From Adhaeribacter rhizoryzae (GTDB lineage Bacteria; Bacteroidota; Bacteroidia; Cytophagales; Hymenobacteraceae): DNA of 64,000 nt. Each line of letters starts with the position of its first letter. Position 1 is the first letter of the stretch. The notes beneath the pieces were generated by a model. That model was not told where the DNA came from and ran no database searches. It saw only the letters and a list, made by a program, of their open reading frames with translations. The position numbers and the translations under genes were made by a program. Where the stretch lies: contig NZ_VWSF01000022.1 of NCBI RefSeq assembly GCF_008629685.1, positions 44,118 to 108,117 on the forward strand, written 5' to 3'. Shown one piece after another: positions 47,232 to 56,148 of the stretch.

Positions 47232-47611
47232 TTATTCCGTTTTTGAGCTTGCTTGTTTTACCGCTTGCCGCAGCGGGTCATCTAAATATTTAAGCGCAGC
47301 AGCATTGCCTTCGGCAGGGCTATTACGGGCTGGTGATCTGGTTTGGCATCGTACAAGCTATTTAGTAAGTGAATAGCACCGGGGCCCGAAGTTGCCAAAC
47401 AAACGCCTACTTTTTTGGGATATTTGGGGTAGGCACCAGCCATTAAAGAAGCCATTGCTTCGTGGCGTACCTGTACAAAACGGTTTTGATCTTCGACCCG
47501 GTTTAAAGCGCCCATAATGCCGTTTATGCCGTCGCTGGGATAGCCAAATTTCCGGTTTACGCCCCAGGCCTGCATTCTTTTAACCAGGTAATCACTTACA
47601 TTTTCTTGCAT
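47232..47611 (-). pseudogene. Remnant of a thiamine-pyrophosphate enzyme (pyruvate-oxidase/acetolactate-synthase type)
   Basis: An open frame of 109 codons starts MQENVSDYLVKRMQAWGVNRKFGYPSDG and matches the start of the TPP-enzyme N-terminal domain, including the active-site-type Glu in VRHEAMASLMAGAY and ATSGPGAIHLLNSLYDAK. Full-length family members have about 550-600 residues. After PVIALPKA the frame runs into a stop, but the next frame continues as GNAAALKYLDDPLRQAVKQ to a stop at 47232, which reads like an authentic C-terminal tail. The simplest explanation is a large internal deletion with a frameshift at the join. A promoter-like TACGTTTG (47637-47644) is still upstream. Confidence 0.75.
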
Positions 47612-47849
47612 GACTTGTATTGGGTTAAAATCGATACAAACGTAAATACCGGTAGCGTTGCCGAAAAAAAATGAATATTTTGCGAGGTTGGTATTAGCCT
47701 TTGCTTAGGCCGGAAGCAATATTTTAGAATATTAACTTTTGAGTAGCCAAATAAGCGTAATAATTAATATGGCAGCTAAAGCTTTTATAGAATTTAAAAT
47801 CTCTTTGTTTAAGTATGGCGTTTAACGGAATACAGCTTAGTTAACGGCT

Positions 47850-48050
47850 ATGGGTAAAAAGAAAAAGAAGAAAAAAAACCGAAAGCACCAGCCCACGTTT
47901 TTGCAGGAAATAGGCAAGGTAATTCACCGGAAAGGAACCGAAATTGCCGTAGGCCTGGTAGTTGGTATTGTTACCAATTACCTGACCGATGCCAGCGAAA
48001 AACTACTCCAGCATTTTACCCAAAACAACAACCGGAAACCGGAAAAATAA
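47850..48050 (+). CDS. Small basic protein with one hydrophobic segment
   Basis: 66 residues: a lysine-rich N-terminus (MGKKKKKKKNRKHQ), a central helix with a Gly/Val-rich stretch (IAVGLVVGIVTNYLTDA) and a polar basic tail. The composition suits a membrane-associated or nucleic-acid-associated small protein. No family recognised. It converges on the bestrophin gene with a 24-bp gap. Confidence 0.55.
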   Translation: MGKKKKKKKNRKHQPTFLQEIGKVIHRKGTEIAVGLVVGIVTNYLTDASEKLLQHFTQNNNRKPEK

Positions 48051-48074
48051 CATGGTTTAACTTGCCGGTATACC

Positions 48075-49034
48075 TTACAGTACAATGCCGTTGGTTGCGT
48101 GTTTTTTAGACGGAAACTGCGGATCGCCCCATTGTTCTTTCAGGTTGGTTTCAATGGTTAAGCTCAGGGCCGTGAGTGGCACGTCTTCGAAGCGGTTTTC
48201 GAACGGATCTTCGGAACGTTCGCCAATTAAATCTAAGGCTAAAAATACAAACGAAATAATCACCGATATGGGAATACTGGCCCAGCGCAATTCTTCTACA
48301 AAAACAAAGGGCAACAACGATGCGTGAATAAACACGAATACGCGCGAAAAGAAACTGTATTGCCGCAGGAAAGGCGTGTTTTTAATGCGCTCGCTTTTGC
48401 CTTGAATATTATTAAACTCTACTAACGTTTCATCGAGCTTCGCAAACCGGTAGTCCGAAAGCCAGCCTTGGTCATAACCCAGCCGCAAATCTTCGCCCTG
48501 CAGTTCGATCAGGTAATTGGGTGGATTTTGCTTGTTTGTAAATAATTTGTATTCTTCCGGCGATAAAAAAGCAAGCGCATCCGAATACTGATTGGGTTCT
48601 TCGTAAATCTCTTCCTGCCACTGCTTGTTATAATAATGCTTTTTTCTTAAATATACCCGTAGGGCGTGTACAAAGGCTATATGGCGGTAAATCAGGCGAT
48701 ATTGTAATTCTTTTACGCTTTGGGTTTGCGTGGTATTTTCCGGAATAATCATGGTGATAACCTGGCGGGCCCAGGCCCGGCTGTAATTAACCAAATTGCC
48801 CCAGATTTGCCTGGCTTCCCACCACCGCTCGTAGGCATTACTGGTTTTAAAACCCAAAAATATTGCCAGCGCGGTGCTTAATGCCGAAATAGCCGTAAAT
48901 GGAATATGTAATTTCCAGACACTAAAATAATCGTGAAGCAGAAAAACAGTAACAGCCAGGGTAAAATAATAGGACAGGCTTTTCCAGGTGTAAAAGAAAA
49001 TAACGCTCCACTTTAAATTTCTACTTATCAGCAT
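48075..49034 (-). CDS. Bestrophin-family (UPF0187) anion channel
   Basis: 319 residues with N-terminal helices (about 8-30 and 44-65) and the bestrophin motif GFKTSNAYERWWEARQIWGNLVNYSR, then a second hydrophobic pair (about 230-265; LRWASIPISVIISFVFLALDLIGE) and the conserved acidic stretch EDPFENRFEDVPL. Bacterial homologues such as KpBest form pentameric channels. It is a single gene, and selectivity (Cl- or Na+) is unknown. Confidence 0.9.
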   Translation of the reverse strand: MLISRNLKWSVIFFYTWKSLSYYFTLAVTVFLLHDYFSVWKLHIPFTAISALSTALAIFLGFKTSNAYERWWEARQIWGNLVNYSRAWARQVITMIIPENTTQTQSVKELQYRLIYRHIAFVHALRVYLRKKHYYNKQWQEEIYEEPNQYSDALAFLSPEEYKLFTNKQNPPNYLIELQGEDLRLGYDQGWLSDYRFAKLDETLVEFNNIQGKSERIKNTPFLRQYSFFSRVFVFIHASLLPFVFVEELRWASIPISVIISFVFLALDLIGERSEDPFENRFEDVPLTALSLTIETNLKEQWGDPQFPSKKHATNGIVL

Positions 49035-49391
49035 CGAAATAATATTTTAAGCCTTTAACTCACTTGGTCTGGTTTTGTTCAACTAAAATGCAGCAACGGC
49101 TTGTACCGGATTAAGGAAGCGCCAATTTTTAATAGCACACCGGAAATATTGGCCTAGGTGGTGATGGGTTAAATATTAGGTAAATATTAAGTGTAGGATT
49201 ATTTAATGCAGATGCGCAGCTTGTTTGATAAGCCAGGTATGAAGGAAATACACGATATAATTATTGTAATAAATATTTATATCATTTTTGTAGCTTTACT
49301 CGTAAGTGGGTGATAATAAACGTGCTGTATTTCTAAAATTTATAATTTACTGAAAATAACAATCCCCCAATAAACCGCTAAATAGTCCGGT
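49035..49391. other. Divergent spacer, no gene seen
   Basis: 357 bp between bestrophin and the permease. A near-match -7 box (CATTTTTG at 49283-49290, first base off consensus) with TTG at 49264 may be the permease promoter, but spacing (16 nt) is short. No hairpin or ORF of note. Confidence 0.35.
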
Positions 49392-50783
49392 ATGGCAGCA
49401 ATGCGTCAGGAAAAAGAGATTGAGTTTGTACCGGTAAGCACCGAACAGGTTCCGAGGCCGAAACCAGCCTTAAAAATGATGGACGCTATTGCCCTGATTG
49501 TTGGGATTGTAGTAGGAGCCGGTATATTTAGAACGCCTTCGCTGGTAGCAGGCAATGTTAATTCGCCGGAAATGTTTTTGTCTGTTTGGCTATTGGGGGG
49601 CTTGGTTTCGTTAATTGGGGCTTTGTGTTACGCCGAACTAACCACCACTTTCCCGAATACCGGCGGCGATTACCATTTTATCTCCCGCGCTTTTGGCCGG
49701 CGGTTGGCTTTTCTTTTTGCCTGGGCCCGCATGAGTGTGGTGCAAACCGGCTCCATTGCCTTGCTGTCTTTTATTATCGGCGATTACCTTACCCAAATTT
49801 ATAGTTTAGGAACCTTCTCTTCGGCCTTTTATGCGGCGTTGGTGGTTATAACCTTAACCGGCATTAATATTATTGGGGTAACCTTTGGCACCGGTACACA
49901 AAAAATACTCACGCTGGTAGAAGTTTCCGGGGTGTTGCTGATTACAATGGCCGGCTTCTTTTTCACCCCGACGGCGGCAATCGGTACTGCTTCCGAAATA
50001 TCAGTTTCGGGAAATTCTTTGGGCATGGCCATGGTTTTTGTGCTGCTAACCTTCGGCGGCTGGAACGAAGCGGCGTATATATCCGCCGAACTGCGGTCGG
50101 GGCGTAGAGGCATGGCCAAAGCGCTTATTCTGGGTATTGTGGTGATTACGGTAATTTACCTGCTGATTAATTTAGCTTACCTGAAAGCTTTGGGGCTCGG
50201 CGGCATGGCTAAATCAGAAGCAGTGGCCGGCGATTTAATGCGAATTACTTTCGGTGAGGGTGGGGTGGTACTTATTGGGGTGCTCGTGGCAATTTCGGCC
50301 TTAACATCTACCAATGCTACTATTTTTACGGGTGCCCGCACCAATTATGCGCTGGGGCAGGATTTTTCAGTTTTCCGGACTTTGGGTAAATGGAATGGCC
50401 AGGCCAATGCGCCGGTAAATGCTTTTTTGGTACAAGGCCTTATTTCGCTGGCGCTGCTGGGTTTGGGCTTGTTTACGCGCAAAGGCTTCGAAACCATTGT
50501 GGAATATACCGCGCCGGTTTTCTGGTTTTTCTTTTTATTGGTAGGCATCGCGCTTTTTGTGTTGCGCCGGAAAGAGCCCCACCGGGAACGTCCTTTTCGG
50601 GTACCTTTTTACCCGATTACACCGCTCTTGTTTTGCCTGACCAGTGCCTATTTGTTGTATTCGAGTTTGGTTTATACTGGTGTAGGCGCATTGGTTGGGG
50701 TAGGCGTGTTAATAGCTGGCTTTTTGTTGCTCCTGGCTTTACCGGCCACTGAAAAAGTTTCCTTAGCCAATCAGAAAAGTTAA
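49392..50783 (+). CDS. APC-superfamily amino-acid permease
   Basis: A 463-residue inner-membrane transporter with 12 predicted helices. TM1 carries the APC substrate-binding glycine motif (IALIVGIVVGAGIFRTPSLVA) and TM2-3 YAELTTTFPNTGGDYHFISRAFG. TM6 region LTFGGWNEAAYISAELRSGRRGM and the late FWFFFLLVGIALFVLRRKEP complete the LAT/CAT-like pattern. Two in-frame ATGs (49392 and 49401) are possible starts. Substrate is not predictable; a neutral amino acid or polyamine is likely. Confidence 0.9.
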   Translation: MAAMRQEKEIEFVPVSTEQVPRPKPALKMMDAIALIVGIVVGAGIFRTPSLVAGNVNSPEMFLSVWLLGGLVSLIGALCYAELTTTFPNTGGDYHFISRAFGRRLAFLFAWARMSVVQTGSIALLSFIIGDYLTQIYSLGTFSSAFYAALVVITLTGINIIGVTFGTGTQKILTLVEVSGVLLITMAGFFFTPTAAIGTASEISVSGNSLGMAMVFVLLTFGGWNEAAYISAELRSGRRGMAKALILGIVVITVIYLLINLAYLKALGLGGMAKSEAVAGDLMRITFGEGGVVLIGVLVAISALTSTNATIFTGARTNYALGQDFSVFRTLGKWNGQANAPVNAFLVQGLISLALLGLGLFTRKGFETIVEYTAPVFWFFFLLVGIALFVLRRKEPHRERPFRVPFYPITPLLFCLTSAYLLYSSLVYTGVGALVGVGVLIAGFLLLLALPATEKVSLANQKS

Positions 50784-50906
50784 AAGCAAAGTTTACTAAG
50801 CGGTAACACCTGCATAATTTAAAGCTGCTTGGTCTGATTAAGTTAAGATTTTACGAAGTGCTCGCTCTAAAATAAGTTTTATTTATTAACGCCTAATGGT
50901 AAAAAA

Positions 50907-51461
50907 ATGAAAACACTTCAGAAATTATGCACCACCTTACTCTTAATTGTTTGGGTTATTACTGCTTCCTTGGCCCAGGAAGCCGCAACAGCGGCCCGCA
51001 CCCCGGATGTGCCGTATGTGCCCACCCGCCAAACGGTGGTAGATGCCATGTTAATATTAGCCAAGGTTACTAAAAACGATGTGGTTTACGATTTGGGTTG
51101 CGGCGACGGGCGTATTGTCATAACCGCTGCCAAACAATACGGCGCCACCGGAACCGGCATCGATATTAATCCCGAACGCATTAAAGAAGCTAACCAGAAC
51201 GCCCAGGCCGCTAAAGTAACCGATAAAGTAAAATTTGAACAAGCCGATTTATTCGAAACTGATTTCAGCAAAGCATCGGTGGTAACACTTTATTTACTGC
51301 CCTCAGTTAATTTAAAACTACGGCCTATTTTGCTCAAGCAACTGAAACCCGGCTCCCGCATTGTGTCGCACGCTTTTAACATGGGCGATTGGGAACCTGA
51401 GCAAAAAATTGAAGTTGATGGCTCTACTATTTATTACTGGACGGTGCCTGAAAAGAAATAA
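50907..51461 (+). CDS. SAM-dependent methyltransferase-fold protein with signal peptide
   Basis: 184 residues. A clear Sec signal (MKTLQKLCTTLLLIVWVITASLAQEA) is followed by PYVPTRQTVVDAMLILA and a class I methyltransferase core: motif I VVYDLGCGDGRIVITAA, motif II GTGIDINPERI, and VKFEQADLFETDF, ending YYWTVPEKK. The late motif LYLLPSVNLKLRPILLKQLKPGSRIVSH is complete. SAM is a cytoplasmic cofactor, so an exported methyltransferase is unexpected. Related exported members exist in several phyla without a known role. It is not in an obvious operon. Confidence 0.85.
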   Translation: MKTLQKLCTTLLLIVWVITASLAQEAATAARTPDVPYVPTRQTVVDAMLILAKVTKNDVVYDLGCGDGRIVITAAKQYGATGTGIDINPERIKEANQNAQAAKVTDKVKFEQADLFETDFSKASVVTLYLLPSVNLKLRPILLKQLKPGSRIVSHAFNMGDWEPEQKIEVDGSTIYYWTVPEKK

Positions 51462-51522
51462 TCTAGCTTTCTGTTAAAGATTAGGAGTTTGTTTTTTGAA
51501 GGTAAAGATTTGAGGTTTGTCA

Positions 51523-51714
51523 TTTGAAAGATTTCATCTTTCAAGGCTGAGGTGCTAACTGATTATAGAAGCCTAAGTTTGCTCCCGGCCGCGAAGCCCC
51601 GTTTGGTCATTCGGGCTGCTCATCTTTCCTTTCCTCGTACCTCGGAATGCTGCGCACCGGAAACCTGAAAGGCCCTCATCGCCCAAACTGCTGTAGTCTG
51701 CTTCGTAGCTACTG
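51523..51714 (+). repeat. 192-bp dispersed repeat, copy A (possible structured RNA)
   Basis: Aligns without gaps to 63517-63708 in the same orientation. It starts with a small hairpin (TTGAAAGAT / ATCTTTCAA). The core is almost unchanged and has four nested complementary pairs: GTTTGG 51601 with CCAAAC 51683; GGGC 51613 with GCCC 51672; CTTTC 51624 with GAAAG 51667; TTTCC 51630 with GGAAA 51659. The apical part (about 51635-51645) is where the copies differ most. No convincing protein. Confidence 0.75.
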
Positions 51715-51765
51715 GTTGTCTTATTTTACCTGTTATAAGTATTTACCTTGCTTGTTCCCACTGTC

Positions 51766-51812
51766 CACGAAAAGTCCCCCTTTGGAGGGGGTAGGGGGAG
51801 GATTTCACGCAA
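51766..51812. repeat. Short CCCCC-TTTGGAGGGGG repeat
   Basis: The segment AGTCCCCCTTTGGAGGGGG followed by TAGGGGGAGGATTTC is a self-complementary, G/C-rich motif of a type often scattered in Bacteroidota genomes. It lies between the 192-bp repeat and the LytTR gene. Only one copy is seen in this window. Confidence 0.4.
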
Positions 51813-51881
51813 CCAAGCACAAAGAACCTAAATATTACCCTAATAAACCATTTATTCAAAGCTACCTAAACTTTTAAAAAA

Positions 51882-52559
51882 TTAATGAAGCAGGGAAGTA
51901 AGATTTTGGCGGTAGGCTTCGCTGAGCGGAATGGTTTTGTGATTAATGGTTACCTGGTGCCTTTCTACTTTATCAATTTGGTGGATGGCGACGATAAAAG
52001 AGCGGTGAACTCGGGCGAACTTATGGGCGGGTAGCAGGTTTTGGGCCTCGCTGAATGTGCTGCGCGAAAGTACTTTTTTATCTTTTAGGGCAAACGTTAC
52101 ATAGTTGCCAGTGGCTTCCAGGTACAAAATATCTTCAAATAAAACCTTTTGTTGTTCGTAGCCGGTTTTAATATACAAATGGTCCTGGGTTTCGGGAGCG
52201 GTGCGGAAATTGTATAACTCAAAAGCTTTGTTGCAGCCTTTAATAAAGCGGGCCAGCGAGAAAGGTTTTAACAAATAATCTACCGCATCCATCTCAAAAC
52301 TGGTAACGGCGTGCTCGGAGTAAGCGGTGGTAAATATTAAAAGCGGCTTTTTGCTTAAGCTGTTAAAAAAATCAATGCCCGAAATATCGGGCATTTTAAT
52401 ATCCAGAAATATTAAATCAATATTTTCTTTCTGTAAATATTCCAGCGCCTTAAAAGCATCGGTAAATTCGGCTCTTAAATCCAGGAAAGGAACTTTAGCC
52501 GCGTGCGACCTTACTATTTCCAGGGCTATGGGTTCATCGTCGATGGCAATGGCTTTCAT
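51882..52559 (-). CDS. LytTR-family response regulator
   Basis: 225 residues. Receiver domain (1-115) with acidic pocket IDDEP, phospho-acceptor Asp53 (LIFLDIKMPDISG) and Lys98 (YLLKPF). LytTR DNA-binding domain (about 130-225; LYIKTGYEQQKVLFEDILYLEATGNYVTF, FARVHRSFIVAIHQIDKVE). The partner kinase is encoded 14 bp upstream. The nearby CarboxypepD-reg gene (54207) is on the same strand and may be a target or partner; that is inference. Confidence 0.94.
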   Translation of the reverse strand: MKAIAIDDEPIALEIVRSHAAKVPFLDLRAEFTDAFKALEYLQKENIDLIFLDIKMPDISGIDFFNSLSKKPLLIFTTAYSEHAVTSFEMDAVDYLLKPFSLARFIKGCNKAFELYNFRTAPETQDHLYIKTGYEQQKVLFEDILYLEATGNYVTFALKDKKVLSRSTFSEAQNLLPAHKFARVHRSFIVAIHQIDKVERHQVTINHKTIPLSEAYRQNLTSLLH

Positions 52560-52573
52560 TTATAATAGGGTAC

Positions 52574-54082
52574 TCAGGCTAGTTTTAAGGTCAGGTGAAC
52601 GAAAAATTCTTTGCCGGTTTCGCGGATAATTAATTCGTGTTTGGTTGGGTACAAAAGCTGCAATCGTTGTTTTACGTTGTTTAATCCAATACCGCTTTTA
52701 TCTTTTTCCGGGTCGTTTTGCGGCTTGGGGTGCTTGCTGTTATACACATCAAAATATAGCGTGTTTTCCCTTACTTCTAACGTTATTTTTATGTGCGATG
52801 GCTCCCGAAAACTAATGCCGTGTTTAAAAGCGTTTTCGATAAACGGAATCAATAACATGGGCGCAATCTGGAAATGCGTTACCGGATGCTCAATTTCCGT
52901 CTGAATCTGCACACCCGGGTTGGCATCAATCCGCAGCTTTTGTAAGCAAATATAATTGGTTAAATATTCTATTTCGCGTACCAGGGCTATTTTATCCTGT
53001 AAGTTTTCCTGGAGCATAAACCGCATCATTTCGCCTAAGCGTTCTATGCCTTCGCTGGTGCGCTCGGCTTTTTCCTGAATGGCGGTGCCGTAAATGGTGT
53101 TGAGGGCATTAAACAAAAAGTGTGGATTAATTTGCGAACGCAGAAAATCGAGGTTAGCGTTGGAGTGACCCAGTTCTTTTTTCAAGACGAATAATTCTTC
53201 TTTGCCCCGCATCTGGCGCTTAAATAATACCCACGAAAGCGGCGCTGTAATTACCAGGTGTACCGATGCATTAAAAACCGTGATGCCCATCATGGTTTCG
53301 GCGCGCTGGGTTATTAAAGCTATTATTAAAGCTATCGGAATAAACGATAATATTAATGCCACAAAAACTTTACTCAGGTAAACCCAGAAAGCCCTTTTTT
53401 TACCTAAAGATTCTGGTATAAGCTTGAAGCAGGCGTAAGAATAAAGCAAGATGCCGGTTGGTACCAATATTCCCCAACCGAGTAAAAATTCAGCTTCAGC
53501 ATTAATAATTAAGAGCACCAACATACTTACCATCCACAACAAAAAAGCCATCAGGCTGTCTTGGGTAATAAGCCGGTACCGGCTCTGGATAGCTTCGGCA
53601 TTGGTTAAAATATAAATGCCCACGTATTTTATTACGGTATAAAAGCCAAATATTAAAACCAGCCACGCTGCAAAAAGATAACTATCCTGAAAAATATAGT
53701 CGTAGGTTTCCGCTACGGAATCGAACTGGTTAAATAAATAATTTTTAGAGTACGTATCGGTAACGCCTACTACAGCACCAATTACCAGGAAGGTGAGCAG
53801 CGTTAAAGTTATGTGCAGGAATAAATTGTCTTTCTGAATTAATTTGGGCGCTACTACAAAGTTTAACAGCAAAAAAGCCAGGTAAAGTGTGGTAAACTTA
53901 ATGAGCTGCGGGAAAAAGTAATTCCGGTAATAATTAAACGATATGTCTACTTCATCAAAGTGATAATGGTTGGGGCCGTCTTGGTTGGCTGACAGGAAAA
54001 GTACGGCAAAAACAAAGATGGCGGTAGCCGCCCAAAATTCCAGCTTACGTAGGTTGGCAGGATTAGCGAAAAAATCTTTCAT
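52574..54082 (-). CDS. LytS/YehU-type sensor histidine kinase
   Basis: 502 residues. About seven transmembrane helices in the first 285 residues (for example 18-31, 62-78, 88-107, 136-158, 177-195, 202-219, 236-257), then a short linker and the His_kinase domain with SQINPHFLFNALNTIYG (phospho-His321). A HATPase follows (about 385-495; PMLLIPFIENAFKHGI, GIGLNNVKQRL). There is no separate periplasmic sensor domain, so the signal is probably sensed in or at the membrane. Co-transcribed with the LytTR regulator. Confidence 0.93.
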   Translation of the reverse strand: MKDFFANPANLRKLEFWAATAIFVFAVLFLSANQDGPNHYHFDEVDISFNYYRNYFFPQLIKFTTLYLAFLLLNFVVAPKLIQKDNLFLHITLTLLTFLVIGAVVGVTDTYSKNYLFNQFDSVAETYDYIFQDSYLFAAWLVLIFGFYTVIKYVGIYILTNAEAIQSRYRLITQDSLMAFLLWMVSMLVLLIINAEAEFLLGWGILVPTGILLYSYACFKLIPESLGKKRAFWVYLSKVFVALILSFIPIALIIALITQRAETMMGITVFNASVHLVITAPLSWVLFKRQMRGKEELFVLKKELGHSNANLDFLRSQINPHFLFNALNTIYGTAIQEKAERTSEGIERLGEMMRFMLQENLQDKIALVREIEYLTNYICLQKLRIDANPGVQIQTEIEHPVTHFQIAPMLLIPFIENAFKHGISFREPSHIKITLEVRENTLYFDVYNSKHPKPQNDPEKDKSGIGLNNVKQRLQLLYPTKHELIIRETGKEFFVHLTLKLA

Positions 54083-54206
54083 AGATTAAAATATATAGAA
54101 CAATGTTAAGGGATGGCAGGCAGTTAATATAAAAAATGTGACGAAAGCCGAATATTCTGGGATAGAGGGCGAATTTTTTAGTTGCTTGTGCTATTTACAA
54201 GGTGGG

Positions 54207-54788
54207 TTAATCTTTGTCGCAGGCGGTTAAAACTTGGGTTAAGGCCTGGGCATCAGCAATCAGCCCTATATTTCCAATATTAACTTCTCCATTATCTACC
54301 AAAAGCCCATCAATTACTGTGGTGCCGTAGCTGAGGTAATCCACAAATAGCCGGTACTTGCCGTTTGTCAGTTGGTCTGCCAGAAACCGGCCATCCCGGT
54401 CCGAAACAAGGTGGTTAATAATTTTACCGGTGTTTTGGTCTTCGAGGGTTAAGCTCGCAAACGTAATGGGCCGGCCGGTGGCTTCATCTACGATTTGGCC
54501 AATTATTTTACCTTTATTTACTAATGTTTTGTGGTTAGGGCTAAGGGCTTGATTGGCGTTTGGGAAAGTGGCTGATAAATTCTGCGCAAAAACATTGCCG
54601 GTTGTAACCAGGCCGGTTATGGCTAACAGCCAGAAAATAATGCCGAGGCAAGTAGTTTTAACCCGGCTATTTTCTGCGGCAGAGATATTCTTTAAAGTTT
54701 TATGCTTCTCCGGAGTTGCTCCGGCGAAAGTGGAACGGTTGGCAGCGGACAGTAAATAATTATGTTTGGTAAAAATAAAAGTTCTCAT
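54207..54788 (-). CDS. Stand-alone CarboxypepD-regulatory-like domain protein (barrel-less receptor remnant or short protein)
   Basis: 193 residues from the ATG at 54788 (the upstream TTG is less likely). A polar N-terminal section of about 45 residues precedes a hydrophobic signal (CLGIIFWLLAITGLVTTGNVFAQ), a linker, and a beta-sandwich domain (about 93-185: GKIIGQIVDEATGRPITFASLTLEDQ, SDRDGRFLADQLTNGKYRLFVDYLSYG). This is the N-terminal domain that normally precedes a TonB-dependent plug and barrel; the ADAQALTQV end matches the usual ADAKALNEVVV junction. The stop follows directly (ACDKD), and no barrel is encoded before the kinase gene. Confidence 0.75.
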   Translation of the reverse strand: MRTFIFTKHNYLLSAANRSTFAGATPEKHKTLKNISAAENSRVKTTCLGIIFWLLAITGLVTTGNVFAQNLSATFPNANQALSPNHKTLVNKGKIIGQIVDEATGRPITFASLTLEDQNTGKIINHLVSDRDGRFLADQLTNGKYRLFVDYLSYGTTVIDGLLVDNGEVNIGNIGLIADAQALTQVLTACDKD

Positions 54789-55060
54789 AATCAACTTAAA
54801 TTAAGGTAATGGCGAAACCCGGATTAATTATGAGCAAGATTAAAGGCCCTTGGGCACAAGTAAAACTAAATGTGACGAATTAATGGAAAAATGGGATAGA
54901 AATGAAAATTAGGCAGAAAGCAGGCGTTTTAAATATAGAATCTGTTTATTTCTTTGGTAGTTACTTAAACTCTAAAAAGCTTCTCACGCAGCACTTCTTT
55001 TTCGCAAGACTTATATAACCAAATATTTTTTATATTACCTGCCTGAAAACATCATGTACT

Positions 55061-56140
55061 ATGCACAAAAGCTTACAGCATTATTATTTACTTGGTTTAG
55101 TTTTAGCATTATTCCTGTTTATAGCATTACCAGGTAACAGCCAAAGCCAATTGCCCAAGAAAGGGAAAGTAGAACGCATAAAGGTACACGGCAAAGGCCT
55201 GGAGGGGAACCTGGCCGGAGATTCGCCGGATCGGGAAGTTTCTATTTATTTGCCGCCGAGTTATTCAGCCAGCTCAAAACGGCGCTACCCGGTTGTTTAT
55301 TTACTGCACGGCTTCACCGACAACGATGCGAAATTGTATGGTTTTGAAAAGCACTGGATGAATTTACCGGAGGTACTGGATCAGGCGTTTGCCTCGGCTA
55401 ATAAGCAGGAAATGATTTTTGTAACGCCCAATGCTTATACCCGCTTTATGGGTAGTATGTATTCGAGTTCGGAGAATACCGGCAACTGGGAAGATTATGT
55501 GGCCAAAGAATTAGTGGCTTACATCGATAAAAATTACCGCACCATTCCGCGGGCCGCTAGTCGTGGCCTGGCCGGGCACTCGATGGGTGGTTATGGCGCT
55601 TTGCGCATTGGGCAAAAATACCCGGAAGTGTTTTCGAGTTTGTATTTGCTGAGCCCTTGCTGCCTGGAACCCACCAGTAATGTACCCCAGGATGCGGCAG
55701 CCCAGGCTCGCTTAAAAGCTATTCAAACCCAAGCCGACTTAGATAAAGCCGATTTCTTTACCAAAGCTACTTTCGCTTCGGCCGCTGCCTGGTCGCCGAA
55801 CCCAAAAAAGCCACCTTTTTATATAGATTTGCCTTTAGAAAACGGACAAGTGCAGCCTTTGGTAATAGCCAAGTGGACCGCTAACCGGCCATTAGCTACC
55901 ATTGATCAGAATATCTATAACATCCGGAAACTTAAAGCATTGGCTTTTGATGCCGGAAATCAGGATAAAAGTATAGCTGCCAGCATAAAAGAATTAAATC
56001 AGGTGCTGGATAGCTACGGCATAAATCATTTTTACGAAGAATACAACGGCGACCACATTAACCGGGTAGCGGAACGCATCGGTAGTAATCTGCTTAATTT
56101 CTTCTCCGAAAATTTGTCTGTAGAACAATCTAAAAAGTAA
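55061..56140 (+). CDS. Exported esterase (esterase-D / CE1-like alpha/beta hydrolase)
   Basis: 359 residues with signal peptide (about 1-28). Alpha/beta-hydrolase fold of the putative-esterase family (PF00756): REVSIYLPPSYSASSKRRYPVVYLLHGF, nucleophile Ser174 in GHSMGGYGAL, and a likely catalytic His in the late EEYNGDHINRV. Relatives include feruloyl and acetyl-xylan esterases and S-formylglutathione hydrolases, so a role in plant polysaccharide deacylation is possible. Eight bp separate it from the phosphotriesterase-like gene, so the two form an operon. Confidence 0.88.
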   Translation: MHKSLQHYYLLGLVLALFLFIALPGNSQSQLPKKGKVERIKVHGKGLEGNLAGDSPDREVSIYLPPSYSASSKRRYPVVYLLHGFTDNDAKLYGFEKHWMNLPEVLDQAFASANKQEMIFVTPNAYTRFMGSMYSSSENTGNWEDYVAKELVAYIDKNYRTIPRAASRGLAGHSMGGYGALRIGQKYPEVFSSLYLLSPCCLEPTSNVPQDAAAQARLKAIQTQADLDKADFFTKATFASAAAWSPNPKKPPFYIDLPLENGQVQPLVIAKWTANRPLATIDQNIYNIRKLKALAFDAGNQDKSIAASIKELNQVLDSYGINHFYEEYNGDHINRVAERIGSNLLNFFSENLSVEQSKK

Positions 56141-56148
56141 TATACCAA

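Noticed and set aside
51647..51877. 76-codon frame starting MLRTGNLKGPHRPN in repeat copy A
   Set aside because: In copy B the same frame does not keep a comparable protein beyond the repeat, so it is a by-product of the repeat sequence.
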